A program made the position numbers and the translations under genes. Under the pieces are notes generated by a model that worked only from the letters and a program-made list of their open reading frames with translations, did no database searches and was not told the origin of the DNA. A stretch of DNA of 64,000 nucleotides from Crambe crambe (taxonomy: Eukaryota > Porifera > Demospongiae > Poecilosclerida > Crambeidae), in the NCBI GenBank assembly GCA_963924555.1, contig OZ004586.1, forward strand, positions 7,832,501 to 7,896,500. Direction: 5' to 3'. Below are positions 11,838-23,534 of the stretch, piece after piece (positions within the stretch are counted from its first letter, which is position 1; the number at the start of each line of letters is the position of its first letter).

Positions 11838-12717
11838 CATAGATAGTAGACACGGAACAGGATTGGAAACTTAATACTACCATGCGCGTGCTATCCGTGT
11901 TTGCCGGGAAATTTTGGCGCGAGATATGAATGCATAGTTACCACATAATAGTTAAGAATGAGTTCTGCAAAAGATATCAGAGCGAATATTGGTTTAGTAG
12001 CTTAATATTAGCTGGACTAGAGTGTTTCCATGTTGTGCTTTTATAAAAATAATAAAATTTAATATGAGACTAGATCTAGCTAGATAGTATAAATCTATGA
12101 GAGATTCAGTATCTCAAGTTTTGAAAGATGAAGAGTTTAGTCTTCCTCTCCAGCCATCTATAGATGCCCGTTCTTGTGCAGAGAGCTTTATGGAGTGGAT
12201 AATAAAACATGATAATGCAAATAAATAATAGAAATGTAATAATAATAACTATTTAACCCATAGTTTAACACTGCAATAAAAAAAAACTAACAGCTATGAA
12301 TCAATATAACATATATCATCCGATAGACAAACTATTATACTACTAAAAGATATCAAACGCTTGACTTCTAAATTTATATTAGTCCTGTTCTAGTCCCACA
12401 AATTGGTAGGCCTATAAAATCTTTAGCAACATATCCTACACCAAAAACAGTTATTACACTCTTTATTTCAGTCTATTCCAGTAAGAAACTTTACCTTCCA
12501 AACTTCTATAGGATAAAATTGCAAGAAAAACACTTGTACTCGTAGCTCTAGTCCCACAAAGTCTGTACCTCTCTTCCTCAGAAAATGTATTGCGACAATA
12601 GGGCTAAATTTTCTATGGTTACAACGCGGATAGCACGCGCGAAATGTATTAGCTTAATGGGAGTGACGTCACATGACGTAGGCAGTTTCCAATCCTGTTC
12701 CGTGTCTAATATCTATG
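11838..12717. mobile_element. Non-autonomous DNA transposon, 880 bp, with 7-bp target duplication
   Basis: The ends are inverted repeats starting CATAGATA and continuing TAGACACGGAACAGGATTGG, at least 34 bases with one or two mismatches. TTATGAC stands directly on both sides (11831-11837 and 12718-12724). A subterminal inverted segment with GCGCGTGCTATCCG also pairs. The interior has no transposase frame. Insertion post-dates the segmental duplication, since copy B lacks it. The short target repeat points to the hAT-like range, but the superfamily is not certain. Confidence 0.8.
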
Positions 12718-12737
12718 TTATGACTTAGAATTTTTTC

Positions 12738-13907
12738 AAGTCCAGGTTTAACCTTTCACCCCCACACGGACACACCCATTTAGCTCATGCACATGCGCAA
12801 TGTAGTCTCGCTAGCTGACCCTTTACCATGCCAGTAGACAAAAGGAGTCAACGTCCCCTAGTTCCTGGATGCCTCATATGCTAGTTGAACTTTGCCGATC
12901 AGTGGTTCCTTGAGTAAGTAGCAACTTTAATGTTGTAACTGGGGGAGGGGTGGGGGAAGATGGATAGGGACTGATATTGGCAGGATAGCTTGGCAGCTGA
13001 GCTGCAACACTTAACTTTATTTTCAGGCATGTCAGTTGACGAATTGTAGAAAAAAGAACAATATCAAGAAGAGTGAGTAGATTTTTCTCCCTCCCACTGC
13101 TGTGTAGTAATTGGCCACATCAGAGTAGAAAGATAAATGGCCAACCACTAGTATAATGGCCATCAGGTGGCTGTGCATTGTGTAATACAACTTGGATATT
13201 GTCTGACTTGTACTCTGTGCTGAAACAATCAGCATTGTGCCAACCACTTTGAGAAAATTTATTGCCATTTACAACTTTCGCATGGATAATATTTGCTCTG
13301 CTCTGCCGTAAAATTGTTGGCAGTTCAACAAATTATAAATCTTCTCTATTCAAATATAAAATTCATTAGGATCCTCTTGCATCCCATAAACCATATTGGA
13401 ATTATACCTGTAGTAGGCTATATTATGGGTAGAGTCATTTTTTATCCTTACCACCCAGATTACTGAGAAGAGGTTCCAGATCAAGAAAGACTGAATGCTT
13501 CAACGAATAACAATAATTTTCTTTAGCTCACTGATTTCTTTTTATGAGCCAGCTTGATTATTTTTTTATCAGAACAAAAAAAAATTTTTTTTTTTTTTTG
13601 CATATAATTATTTATTTAATTTCAACTCCATCACAAATACCCACTGAGGCATCTACATAACAGCTAAAGAGTTGATACATGGTTCATGCAATGGTATTAC
13701 CACACGAACCCAGGTGGTTTGGGTTGCCAGTGAATGGCATAAATACTAAGAGTGTTCTGGGAGATAGGAATACTAGGGGTTTCTTTTTTAGGGACACAGA
13801 ATCGGATGCACACCTGCTTGAGCTGAGCTCATGATCACTTTCCAACCCACATGCATAAGCATGTGCATGAGCTAAATGGGTGTGGTGAAAGGTTAAACCT
13901 GGACTTA
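12738..13907. mobile_element. TIR-bounded element, 1.17 kb
   Basis: AAGTCCAGGTTTAACCTTTC at the left returns inverted at the right end (GAAAGGTTAAACCTGGACTT), with further pairing through CACACCCATTTAGCTCATGC. No transposase frame was recognised. Directly right of it the sequence rejoins the block shared with copy B (TGACCTTTGACCTCAGGG), so this is an insertion in copy A. Confidence 0.65.
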
Positions 13908-14299
13908 ACATCCAGGACAAAATGATCAACTGACCTTTGACCTCAGGGTCAGGGTTCAACATACAACATATTTTATGGAGATTTCTTATGGGGGAGGGGG
14001 GCACCTACAGCCAGTGAATTGAAGGTTTCATTTGTGACATGAGTAGCTTTTTAAATGTTAACATTTAACAACGAATTTACTATATAACCACTGAAATTTC
14101 TGTTTGCAACCAAATTTTCTAGCAGAAAATGTGGGTTGTCTCGAAATCTGGTGCTCTCAGGAAATATAGCTATGTGGTTATGCCTTGCATTGGCAAAACT
14201 ATAGAATGGACAGGTTGAAACCTGATTAACCTGACCATTTGCTCTGCCTCTGTTGATATTATAATTTGAGCACAGCATTTTTATAAGAATTATTTTTTC

Positions 14300-14395
14300 C
14301 TGTTTCAGACCTGTTGCCGTCCTCTTGAAGGCACTACTTTTTTCGCTCGTCTTGGCAGACCCTGTTGCAAGGACTGTGTGTAGACAGACAAAATT
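14300..14395 (+). pseudogene. Decayed copy of the 44.1-kb terminal exon
   Basis: After a pyrimidine tract and CAG, the sequence contains CTTGGCAGACCCTGTTGCAA as in the terminal exon at 44092-44181, but the frame is lost. A third copy lies at about 34880-34990. Both decayed copies sit on plus just beyond the 3' end of a NACHT gene on minus. Confidence 0.55.
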
Positions 14396-14850
14396 GTACA
14401 ACTCTATAGTGGAGCAGATGAGTATTCAATGTAGCTGTTACTAGGGCAATGTGCAACATTAATTTTGACAGCGAGGGAGCAAGCAAGTTAGTGCTACAAC
14501 TCTTTAGAAGATTTTGCTGTTGAGTTTAAAGTACCTAAATAAGCCTAGAGCCTCTACAACTACTACTATAGCAATGTGCAACATTCAGACAATAAGCAAG
14601 TGAGCAGCTGATAGGCTCCAGGTCCAGTGCTTGATATTGCTGTCAGAGACAAAGTTGTGGTTCCAACCGGGAAGCTCCATACATAGAAAGCTGTAAAAAC
14701 TTACCACAAGCACTTAGATAAGCCAAGCACCTGCAATCCACTTAGATAAGCCACAACAAAAGGCTGTAGAAAACAATCTGGCTTGATCACAATTGGATCG
14801 AGCATGAGCATTATGCACCACGCAGCACCCCTACTAATTCAGGACACCTG

Positions 14851-14923
14851 GCCGGGCATTTTGAAGTGTATATATATTTTATAATTTCAATGAGTCATGA
14901 CCTGAGAGTCAGCTCGCTCGCTG
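14851..14923. mobile_element. Half of the CAGCGAGCGAGC fold-back MITE
   Basis: Matches the right arm of the complete copy at 18402-18613, ending GACCTGAGAGTCAGCTCGCT. Another partial copy is at 26904-27012. Confidence 0.75.
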
Positions 14924-15188
14924 CAATAAAGCTCCTCTTTATATGAGTAGCTATTTTTCATTGCAGGCTTAAAATGTGTTCAATAGTCTAGTGCATGTTG
15001 TGTTCTGTTAAAAAAAAAAGATAGTCACACATGTGCAAGATAAACCACCAAACAAGGTGAGTGAAGAGTACAAAGGAGATACAAGAATTATATAATTAAT
15101 GAACATGAAAAGACGTTCAGTATTGGAATAGTGGTAGGAGTATCTTGGAATATCACAATTCTGTTTAGTATTAACCAAAGAGTAACTT

Positions 15189-18177
15189 TTAGTGTTTATT
15201 GTAGTGTAGTTGATCATATATAAGAGCCTTCTGTAAAAGAGGGTGCATGTTTTGGAGTGCCTGCATCTCCAGCAGGTCAGGACACGACTGGTACCATGTT
15301 GGCTCAATGGGAGAGAATGATTCAGGTTGCCACCCATAGCTAGGATGAGAGTGAGAGTGATAATTTAGTAAGAATAGTGGATTGTGTTGTTGTTGTAGTA
15401 GTTGGTGGCGATGGGGGAAGTGCAGAGTTCTGAGATCACAGAGGGACTGGGATCTCCTTAGGTTATGTCGTGGAACAGCAGAATCTCTTCGCAGAGCACG
15501 AGCCATGCAGTCACGAAAGGGTAGATATTTTTTTAGGAATAAAAGTTTGCCAAAAGTGAAAATGTAAATTTCCTCCATGGAATGATGACAGAGAGAGTCA
15601 TTTAGACTCATGATGAAATTGCAACAGAAGTGAGGCATTGCAAATAGCATGTCATCAATGTTGTATATTTGTACTATTATTGACTTGATGGAGTTCATAT
15701 TATCTGCTATGCAGCTCAAGTATTGGAAAGACCTCAACACTTCCAGTGGGTGAATTTTATTTGAGACATTGAAAAGGTTTATCAAGTCAAGGGTAACATG
15801 CTCAATGCTCCCAGCATTAGTACATACTCTATATCCAAAGTTAGTCTGTAATGTTGAAATAGTGGAGGAAGATAGTGCTGTCTGAAGTACCGGACAAAGA
15901 TCATAAGAGGTGAACAGTTCTAACCTTTGATGTAGTAGATCACCCATTGGCAGAAACATTGAGATCAGTGATGGCTCTGTAACTTCACTAAGTACAGCAG
16001 GACAACATTCAAGTACTAATTTTGTAAGAGTAGGACTAGTGGATATGAATTTGCATAATTCCTGCACACCTTTCTGAGTAGGAGTACGGCACACAAGCTT
16101 GAATTTTTCCAAGTTTGTAATATGTTGAATGAATTGGTAAAGTAAATAGTCATCTTCACATGATTTAGAGAATTTTAAGTTGATACTTGTCAATCCTGGT
16201 GAACTTCTTGAAATCCAATCAGAAAGAACTGGTACTAATGGAGAAGAAATGTCACTTAGAGTGAGAGAGTTGATATGAAATCTGGGTAAGTACTTTGTGA
16301 ATGATGTAAGTTTGGATGATACATGCACACTGTGATGTACCTCTATACATAAGTCCTTAATAGTCCCTAATGTTTCGTTATTTGTTTTCTTTGTGTACTC
16401 AGACAAACTATGCATTAACATCTCCAGAGATGTACATATGTTCACTGACTGGCACTGAATAGGAATATGGACTAGACAATATCCAAAAATATACACATCC
16501 AAGGGGTTGGTCAACTGTATATCAGCATTTTTGATATCTAGTGAGTGTTTAGAAATATCTTGAATTTCATATAAACAATGCACTAGGTAGGAAGAACGAA
16601 GGGTCAGGATTCCTTGAAAGAATTTTTCATTGTAGCCTACAATGCCGACCATAAACTGACCAAAGACTCTGAGGTGTGATATCACTCGTCTATGTCCAGA
16701 TTGGGATACTATTCTAGAAAAAGCTTCATCTACCAAATCAGAGTGAAATGAAACATACCAAGCAGCTAAAAACTCTTGGAAGCTGAGATGGAGGAAGGAA
16801 TAGGAGGTTGTTGCACCCTCACACACATACATCTCTTTGACTGCATTCATGAGACCTAAATGCTGGAAACCCTCTCCAACATCACTATCAGTAAACACTA
16901 GCTGTACATCTTTCTTAAACAGACCACTGTAAGCTAGTTGACTAACTTTCTTAAGGTCTATGGAAACACTCTCTGGTAGATCTTTAAGACTACTGGGTAC
17001 TCTGGAATGCTTGTCCCATTTCCCACAAGAAATCATGTGCCTCCTGATCAGAACTAGAGTAAGGGTGGTGTAGAGCTGTGTCATGGTTTTGGGCATCAGC
17101 TCTCTGCTCTTTTTGATGTCTTTGTACACTTGGGCAATAATGGCACAATTGACAGGAATGTACATCAGTGAGTTAATGACAGGGTTAGAAAATATAAAAT
17201 CCTTGAAGTGAGAAAGAACCTCGGGTTCTGATTTGAAAGCCATTTCTGCATATCTTACTTTGCACTCATTAGTGAAACCAAGTACCTCTACATGCCTGAA
17301 ACCCTGAGGAAAGTAACTCTCAAGAGCAGATGGTCGACTAGTAACAAGACGAGTAGCTTTAGGTAAGCAAGAACCACTAATTAATCGCATTATCAGCCTC
17401 TTCTCATCATGCACCACAGAAGGCATCTCATCAAACCCATCCACCCCCTCACATTTCCGTACCTCATCTACTACCTCCTGACGAAATACTGCATCCTCAT
17501 GATATATCAGGTCCTCCAAGGAAGTAGCATTCTGGACCCTTTTATCACGAAGCTTTAGCAGCAATACCATTTTATAGTGTTTCAATGAAGTCAAGGTGTC
17601 CCACTTCCTGCACAACTCCCAGGCCAAAGTGCTCTTACCAATGCCAGGGGGTCCTTCCACCAACACAAACCTTGTCCCTGAAGGTACAATGTCGTCCAAT
17701 TCTAAAGGAGTTTTTTCTCTATCTTTATCCACCAAAGCAAGGTTAATGAACTCACTACAAGGAGCAATGGAGAGTTTGTCATCACGAGCTACAGACTCAT
17801 TCTGGTAATATGGTTTGAGATAATTATTTGCATATCGCATCAGTGCTGAGTGCTTAACTTTCCCTTTCCTTAGAGATCTACTGGAAATCTTCTTGGAATG
17901 TTTTTTGTGATGGGTTTTCCTCTTGTGTTTTTTCGTAGTGGTCATGTGATCGCTATCAAAGGAGTCAGAACTAGTGGCACTACTTGATGTAGATGATGAA
18001 CTAGATGACAAGACTACACGTTGCCTTTTCTTACTTTTCTTGTGTTTGTCCTGTACCTTGTGTTTATGTGTTCCTTTATGCTGGTTTGTGGAGGTAAAGG
18101 GTGTCTTACATTTAGTTGGTGGAGTGGAGGAAGACTGGTTAGAGCTGTCACTGTTATTGGACAAGGATGAGGCATTC
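15189..18177 (-). CDS. NACHT NTPase and C-terminal repeat exon of an NLR-like receptor (copy A)
   Basis: One uninterrupted exon of about 995 codons beginning after the acceptor AATACAG|G, so it is not a first exon. Order: Ser-rich start; Lys/Ser-rich basic region (about residues 30-105, nuclear-signal-like); a conserved lead-in; Walker A GPPGIGKST (about residue 171); the Walker B/DGFDEMP region (about 242); NACHT winged-helix-like tail with LHLSFQEFLAAWY; then Leu-rich, LRR-like sequence (LEKFKLV..., LTKLVLE...) and a conserved C-terminus (QSLCDLRTLHFPHRH, SCPDLLEMQALQNMHP). Compared with the paralogue at 36.2-38.0 kb it lacks two in-frame pieces. One is 22 codons before Walker A. The other is 6 codons that form the hydrophobic strand of Walker B, leaving KCEGVDGFDE instead of a ...VLFILDGFDE core. 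NACHT proteins oligomerise after sensing danger signals; loss of that strand should weaken Mg/ATP handling. It splices in phase to 18737-18770. Confidence 0.88.
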
Positions 18178-18401
18178 CTGTATTAGATAAATATGTTGTG
18201 CAGTGAATAATTGTATTAATACAACGATGTGTGGGATACATAAGTAACTGTATAGTCTCAAATGAACACACTTTCCTACAATTAGTAGCTAGTCTAGTTC
18301 TTAAACTTTTCATCTATGTGGTGGAAAAATCTAGCAATTGGACTATATAGACAGGAAATGATGCTACTCTCTCATGCTCCGAGTACAAGTTTATGTTATT
18401 G

Positions 18402-18613
18402 CAGCGAGCGAGCTGACTCTCAGGTCATGACTCATTGAATTTGTATATATCTAAGTCTACACTCCAAAATGCCCCAGGCGTATGTAGGTACGTATTGCAC
18501 GACATGTATGTAGTACGTACCTACATACGCCTGGGGTATTTTGGAGTGTAGACTTAGATATATATATTTTACAATTTCAATGAGTCATGACCTGAGAGTC
18601 AGCTCGCTCGCTG
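18402..18613. mobile_element. Palindromic MITE, 212 bp
   Basis: A near-perfect fold-back. Ends are CAGCGAGCGAGCTGACTCTC and its complement; arms of about 90 bases meet at a short centre near 18510. It lies in the intron between the NACHT exon and the micro-linker exon. Confidence 0.9.
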
Positions 18614-18736
18614 TCTCCAACATTAAAAGCTAGATATTTTAGTGTGGTAATGGTCATCAATGTTGTAAACACATTTCATTGAAAATATAAGCCCCTGGAT
18701 GTAGCTACCATATTCAAAGCTAAGCAAGTTACTTAC

Positions 18737-18770
18737 AGTGCAGTGGTGTTCGGATGATCTTCAACGCCAC
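18737..18770 (-). CDS. 34-base linker exon between DEATH and NACHT
   Basis: It has acceptor TTTTTAG and donor GTAAGT. Joined to the DEATH exon (phase 1) and the NACHT exon (phase 2) it gives ...SILQ-G-GVEDHPNTTAL-NASSLSN... with no frame break. Homologues are at 39821-39857 (37 bases, one codon longer) and 8878-8911. It is a short flexible hinge with no domain of its own. Confidence 0.75.
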
Positions 18771-18877
18771 CTAAAAAGAATGAAAGAATGTAATTAGTAA
18801 AAGTATCATAGATCATTCATGCTTCATATTTAGATCACCCAATGAATGTAAGTTACACATGTAACCTCCAGCCTCAG

Positions 18878-18990
18878 AGGGGCAAGCAGGGTGGTGGAGG
18901 GAGAGGGGCAAGGAGACAGGCTGGACGGAGGTGGTCAAGAGGACAAGGGGGGCAAGGGGACAGGGCGGAGCAAGAGGACAGGATGGAGCC
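18878..18990 (+). repeat. GGGGCAAGAGGACA-type purine-rich tandem repeat
   Basis: Several imperfect copies of GGGGCAAGGAGACAGG and AGAGGACA in the intron before the linker exon. No coding role seen. Confidence 0.5.
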
Positions 18991-19020
18991 CTAGTCTGAA
19001 ACATCATATTTACACTGTAC

Positions 19021-19284
19021 CTTGTAAAATACTTGCAGCTACTCCTTCTTGTCCAATTTCACGGAGTGCTGACTCGAGACTCCTCCAACTGGGTTTACTA
19101 CTCTGCTTAAGGACATTGTCTTCTTTATTGAGCCAGGCACACACCATATCTTCAAGCAATGGATCCATCTTCCTTAACTTGGGGTAGGAGAGTCCCAGAG
19201 CCCCACCCAACTGCCACAAATCTCGTTTGCTGAGGGTTTCAAGAGATTTAACAACTTGGAAGTGATCATCCATTGTTAGTTGTC
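19021..19284 (-). CDS. DEATH-domain exon of the CARD-DEATH-NACHT gene
   Basis: A symmetric phase-1/phase-1 exon of 264 bases (88 codons), acceptor TTATAG, donor CAAG|GTACAG. It encodes a death-fold six-helix domain: MDDHFQVVKSLE, LWQLGGALGLSYPKLRKM, MVCAWLNKED, PSWRSLESALREIGQEG and a final AASILQ helix. The W..LG..LGL, AWL and PSW..L..AL..I positions are hallmark DEATH residues. An internal ATG at 19271-19273 could also be a start, giving a DEATH-NACHT isoform. Such domains recruit partners with the same fold in cell-death and innate signalling. Confidence 0.85.
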
Positions 19285-19945
19285 CTATAAAGATTTATAG
19301 AACACTTGAATACATTAGAATACAGTGAACTCCCTCTAATCAGGCCACCTTTGGGGCAGACTGGTAATAAAGAGCTAAAGTATACCAGATTATCACCAAT
19401 AGAGTCAAGGTTTGATGAATGCTTGACTTCTACTTGGGACTGGACACCAATAGAGTTTTGATTGGAAACTTTGATATACATGCACCTACTTGTATAGAAA
19501 TTATCACGAGAATAATCAAAAATGAAAATTTTTATATTCCCATCATAAGGATTTATTGTGCTTTGGATGTTGGTTGGCAGAGTTCATGTTCCTGTAAGTA
19601 TGTAAACTCTATTGTGCAAGCGAATGGGGTTGGGACAAGAAAGCTGGTGGAGGTTGGGAAGTGAGTTGGACGACTCTACCCGAGGCTGCACAAGTCTGTA
19701 GAGAACTGATCCATTGCAGCTGTAAAAAAAGATGTAGGGGATGCTGCAAGTGCCTCAAGGCTGCTCTGCAATGCACTGCTCTATGTTTTTGTGGTGGACA
19801 TTGCAATGAATGATTTATTCTATAAAGTAGCATATTATATTTTTGCGTTTTCAATTTTCACAATATAATCTCTATGATGCGCGAATATTTAAATTTTCGC
19901 GGATAGCGCATTTGTGGACAAAAACAGTGTTCTAGTTATACAAGT

Positions 19946-20412
19946 GAATGCAAAAAATTTCTTCGAAATAAAAATGTGAAGTAGGGATGGCCACAAATTT
20001 AGCTATTATAACTGCAGCTTCATTATAAAAACCAAGTACTGCAGCATCAAAGCAGTATGGCCCAAAAATCTAGCTGGAATATGTATTATAACTGCATGCA
20101 AGAGAGTGAACTTAGTGAAGTGACCCCTTACCCATCATCAAGTACAAGATACTATTCCTACTTCACTCCCATGATCAAGGGCCAAGGGAGTGAAGTAGGA
20201 ATAGTATCTCATACTTGATGATGGGTAAGGGGTCACTTCACTAAGTTCACTCTTGCATGCAGTTATAATACATATTCCAGCTAGATTTTTGGGCCATACT
20301 GCTTTGATGCTGCAGTACTTGGTTTTTATAATGAAGCTGCAGTTATAATAGCTAAATTTGTGGCCATCCCTACTTCACATTTTTATTTCGAAGAAATTTT
20401 TTGTTTGCATTC
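19946..20412. mobile_element. Long perfect fold-back, about 467 bp
   Basis: The left arm starts GAATGCAAAAAATTTCTTCG and the right arm ends with its near-exact complement. Arms of about 230 bases meet near 20175. Each arm holds GTAGGGATGGCC near its outer end and a second CTACTTCACTCCC block near the centre. Almost no mismatches, so it is a recent insertion or is being homogenised. Confidence 0.9.
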
Positions 20413-20869
20413 TTTTTCTTTGTGATTAGACACTAAAGGTTAGCTAATGCTTCCTTAATTGAACTAAATTAATTTAATGATCAAATTTTATAGTATTTCA
20501 TTCCGTTCAGGGAGGAGAGTTTGAAGGATGATCATCTGCAGTGTAATGGAGTACTGAAAGGAGTGAACATTTTAAAAGTGAACAGCATTAGCTAATTGTT
20601 ACGTATGTGATCACTGAAATAATTATTGAGATGGTACGTATGTCTTGCTTGAGGGGAGGTTATGCAGTGGCTGTGCATATTTGGTGTAGTCATCATAATA
20701 GTGGATCCCATCAAATGGCCACATCCTGTGCAGGTGTTATATGAGGAGAACTGCTATTAATTGCCCCACCCCTTTTATGAGGTAATATCGCGAAGATTAT
20801 TTTCATACAAGGCCCAGTTAGATTTTAGGCTATCCCTACTTAACCTTTTTATTTGAAGAAATTTTTTAC

Positions 20870-21420
20870 ACTCACTTGTTTCTATCCTTTTTCTTAGTGC
20901 TTGAAGTTGAATGAGGGAGGCTACAGTACAAAGCCAGCTCTACATAAACCTCATCTTTTTCTTTTGTAGGTACATACAGTGTCTCTGGTTGAAGAATTTG
21001 TTTAGCTATTTAAGTTTCGTTGATATAAAACTTTACAGCAACAGCAATGTAAATGACATGTGCATGGCATGGTGAAGTGAGCTGACTACACTACAGCAAA
21101 GTACTGGCTATAATGCTACTATAATAGGATGAGCATCTGTACTGTAATTCAGCAAGGAGTGACTAGAACATCATCAGATAATAAATGAAGACCTTGGCTA
21201 GCTAAACTTAAGCTTACGTGGCTCCGCCCATAAGCCCTGCCCCCTTCAAAATGGCGTAGAAAGATTAGCAGTGTTCCGAGTGCTATCGAATAGAAGTAGA
21301 GCCTCAGTCAAAACTAATAGCAAAAGATCAGCCTCTAGGTGCCGCTCTAACAGATGGCCAAAGCAGAATTTTGATGACTATAGCCAGTAAGTCGGTATGT
21401 CGATCTGATTATTATTATTA
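20870..21420 (-). mobile_element. Partial B-type element
   Basis: Shares with 22505-23528 and 60806-61707 the stretch from CACTTGTTTCTATCC through TAAGCCCTGCCCC, AAAATGGCG and GTGCCGCTCTAACAGATGGC. It lacks the terminal 9-bp hairpin; an A-type element starts at that point. Confidence 0.7.
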
Positions 21421-21430
21421 TCCTTATTAT

Positions 21431-22495
21431 CAGAGAGTGCGGTAGCACTCTCTATGTAGGGATGACTCGGACGGCCGCGCGCGCCGCCTATAGACTAATA
21501 CAAAAGTGAAATTCCAGTTCCCCCACTTAGACCTAACAAAAGCTACTGTGAATGATTATCCAGCCTACTAGAGCCTACTACAATGTGCAGACCAAGTTTC
21601 AGGACCAGGGAGCTTACCGTTTCAGAAATACGGCAAGCAGGTAAATCGCTATATTCTTCTTCTTCTCTATTATTCTTCTTCTTCTTATTATTCTTCTTAG
21701 ACAACCATATCTCTCGAACCACTCAAGCTACAGCTATGATTTCTGGACAAATCCACTCCAAATTCTACGAACTACGATCTTTTCTACTCGTTGATCCTCA
21801 AAAGAGTCGATGAAAAAGGAGACACTAAGGAGCACAGCACTCGACTAATTCAATTAGGAAGCCATCTTTTCTATAATACGCATGCGCATGTATTTGATAT
21901 CCAATTATTCGAAATTATAATATTACTCAGCTGCCTCTAGCTAGCTAGCTAGCTAGGTCCTAGGTATAGGTATATGTAGCTAGAATAATGATGATGATGA
22001 TAGACTACTGTATCGACTCGGGGATTTAGATTCAACAAGGTAGACTCTATTTCAGCATCTTCTACTTCCACCTTGACTCGTTGATAATGATTGGGCTGGT
22101 ATGCTATTGGAGAACTATTCTTCTTTCATCTGTCCCTGCATTATTACACATAGAAGAATGAACTCTATACATAGCTAAAACCATAAAAGAGAGGAAAAAA
22201 GACCAGGAACAAGTAAGGGAAAAAGCATTTCGTGAAATGAAAAAAGATGTAGGGATGACCACTGCTCAAAAAAGTAAGGAAACAAGAAGGATGGAATCTT
22301 TGTTCTGTATATCCAGCCAACAATCCCTACATATACGTACATTACTACACTATAATCTGAAGCTACCCGACGTATATGTAGGGATTGTTGGCTGGATATA
22401 CAGAACAAAGATTCCATCCTTCTTGTTTCCTTACTTTTTTGAGCAGTGGTCATCCCTACATCTTTTTTCATTTCACGAAATGCTTTTTCCCTTAT
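21431..22495 (+). mobile_element. A-type element, copy 1
   Basis: The left end CAGAGAGTGCGGTAGCACTC folds into a 9-bp hairpin followed by TATGTAGGGATGACTCGG. The right part (from 22209) is a fold-back of about 290 bases whose arms contain AAGCATTTCGTGAAATG, GATGTAGGGATGACCACTGC and AATCCCTACATATACG. No transposase frame. It is flanked by ATTAT-like sequence on both sides. Copies: 23535-24601 (reverse), 25601-26652, 49687-50932. Confidence 0.8.
21935..21956 (+). repeat. AGCT simple repeat
   Basis: CTAGCTAGCTAGCTAGCTAG-like run. Similar short runs recur at 24083-24099 and 63719-63735, a habit of this genome. Confidence 0.8.
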
Positions 22496-22504
22496 TATTA
22501 TTAA

Positions 22505-23528
22505 AGTGAGCACAAAAAATTTCTTCTAAATAAAAAGGTTAAGTAGGGATAGCTTGAAATCTAGCTTGGCTATATAATGTACTGTAGCCTCGTATGAAAA
22601 CAATCCCTACTTTTGGATGTAAATGTAGGGATTGTTTTCATACGAGGCTACAGTACATTATATAGCCAAGCTAGATTTCAAGCTATCCCTACTTAACCTT
22701 TTTATTCACTTGTTTCTATCCTTTTTTCTTAGTGCTTGAAGTTGAATGTAAGCTGAGAGTATACATGCAGTGATTATTAATTTGACATGAGTCTACAGTA
22801 CAGTACTATACAAAGCCAGCTCTACATAAACCTTATCTTTTCTTTCGTAGGTACATGTTGAAGAATTTGTTTAGCTATTAAGTTTTGTCTATTATTTAAT
22901 ATAAAGCTTTATAGCAACAGCAATGTAGCTGAATGACATGTGCATGGCATGGTGAAGTGACTACATTACAGCCAAGTACTGGCTATAATACTACTATAAG
23001 ATGAGCATCTGTACTGTAATTCAGCAAGGAGTGACTGGAACATCATCAGATAAGCTACCTAAACGACTAAGAAGCCTACGTGGCTCCGCCCATAAGCCCT
23101 GCCCCCTACCGACGTGCGCTTCAAAATGGCGTCGAAAGATTAGCTAGTGTTCCGAGTGCTCCAATAGTGAAGTAGAGCCTTAGTCAAAACTAATAGCAAA
23201 AGATCAGCCTCTAGGTGCCGCTCTAACAGATGGCCAAAGCAGAATTTTGATGACTATAGCCAGTAAGCCGGTACGTCGATCTGATTATTATTATCCATAT
23301 AAAAAAACAGAACAAAAGTCAATTTTATAACTCGTTTTTTTCTTATGTTAGCGAATGAATTTTTGGCTTTTGAACATTCTCCTCTCTTCTTTGTAGATAT
23401 AATAATTCACTGTAGCCTTCTGAGAACCTGTAGAGTAAGGGTAGAAGAGAAAGAAGAGTTTTTAGTTTATACAGTCCTATGACCTTTGACCCGCCATCCC
23501 TACTTAGAGAGTGCTAGCGCACTCTCTG
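22505..23528 (-). mobile_element. B-type element, reverse copy
   Basis: Opens with a fold-back (22505-22710) whose arms hold GTTAAGTAGGGATAGC and ATACGAGGCTACAGTAC. It closes at the right with the 9-bp hairpin AGAGAGTGCTAGCGCACTCT preceded by CCCGCCATCCCTAC. The interior shares CGGAGCCACGTAGGC-like and AAAATGGCG blocks with 60806-61707. It lies between two A-type elements of opposite orientation. Confidence 0.8.
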
Positions 23529-23534
23529 ATTATT

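Larger units (their letters stand above)
10528..14400 (+). repeat. Flank of the segmental duplication, copy A
   Basis: Blocks in this stretch recur in the same order at 33527-34990: a pyrimidine-rich lead-in, CTAGAGGTCCTTTTGC, a GTAAGT donor, the CCCTGGGTAAGGTGTGGCAT exon, a long TC microsatellite, CACCCACTCAG, TTGCTACAAGTTGAC, CCACTGTTACCAA, TGACCTTTGACCTCAGGG and CTTGGCAGACCCTGTTG. A NACHT gene follows on the minus strand in both copies. Copy A is longer because it gained elements at 11838-12717 and 12738-13907. Confidence 0.8.

Noticed and set aside
15382-18186. Plus-strand frames opposite NACHT copy A
   Set aside because: Antisense shadows of the large exon.
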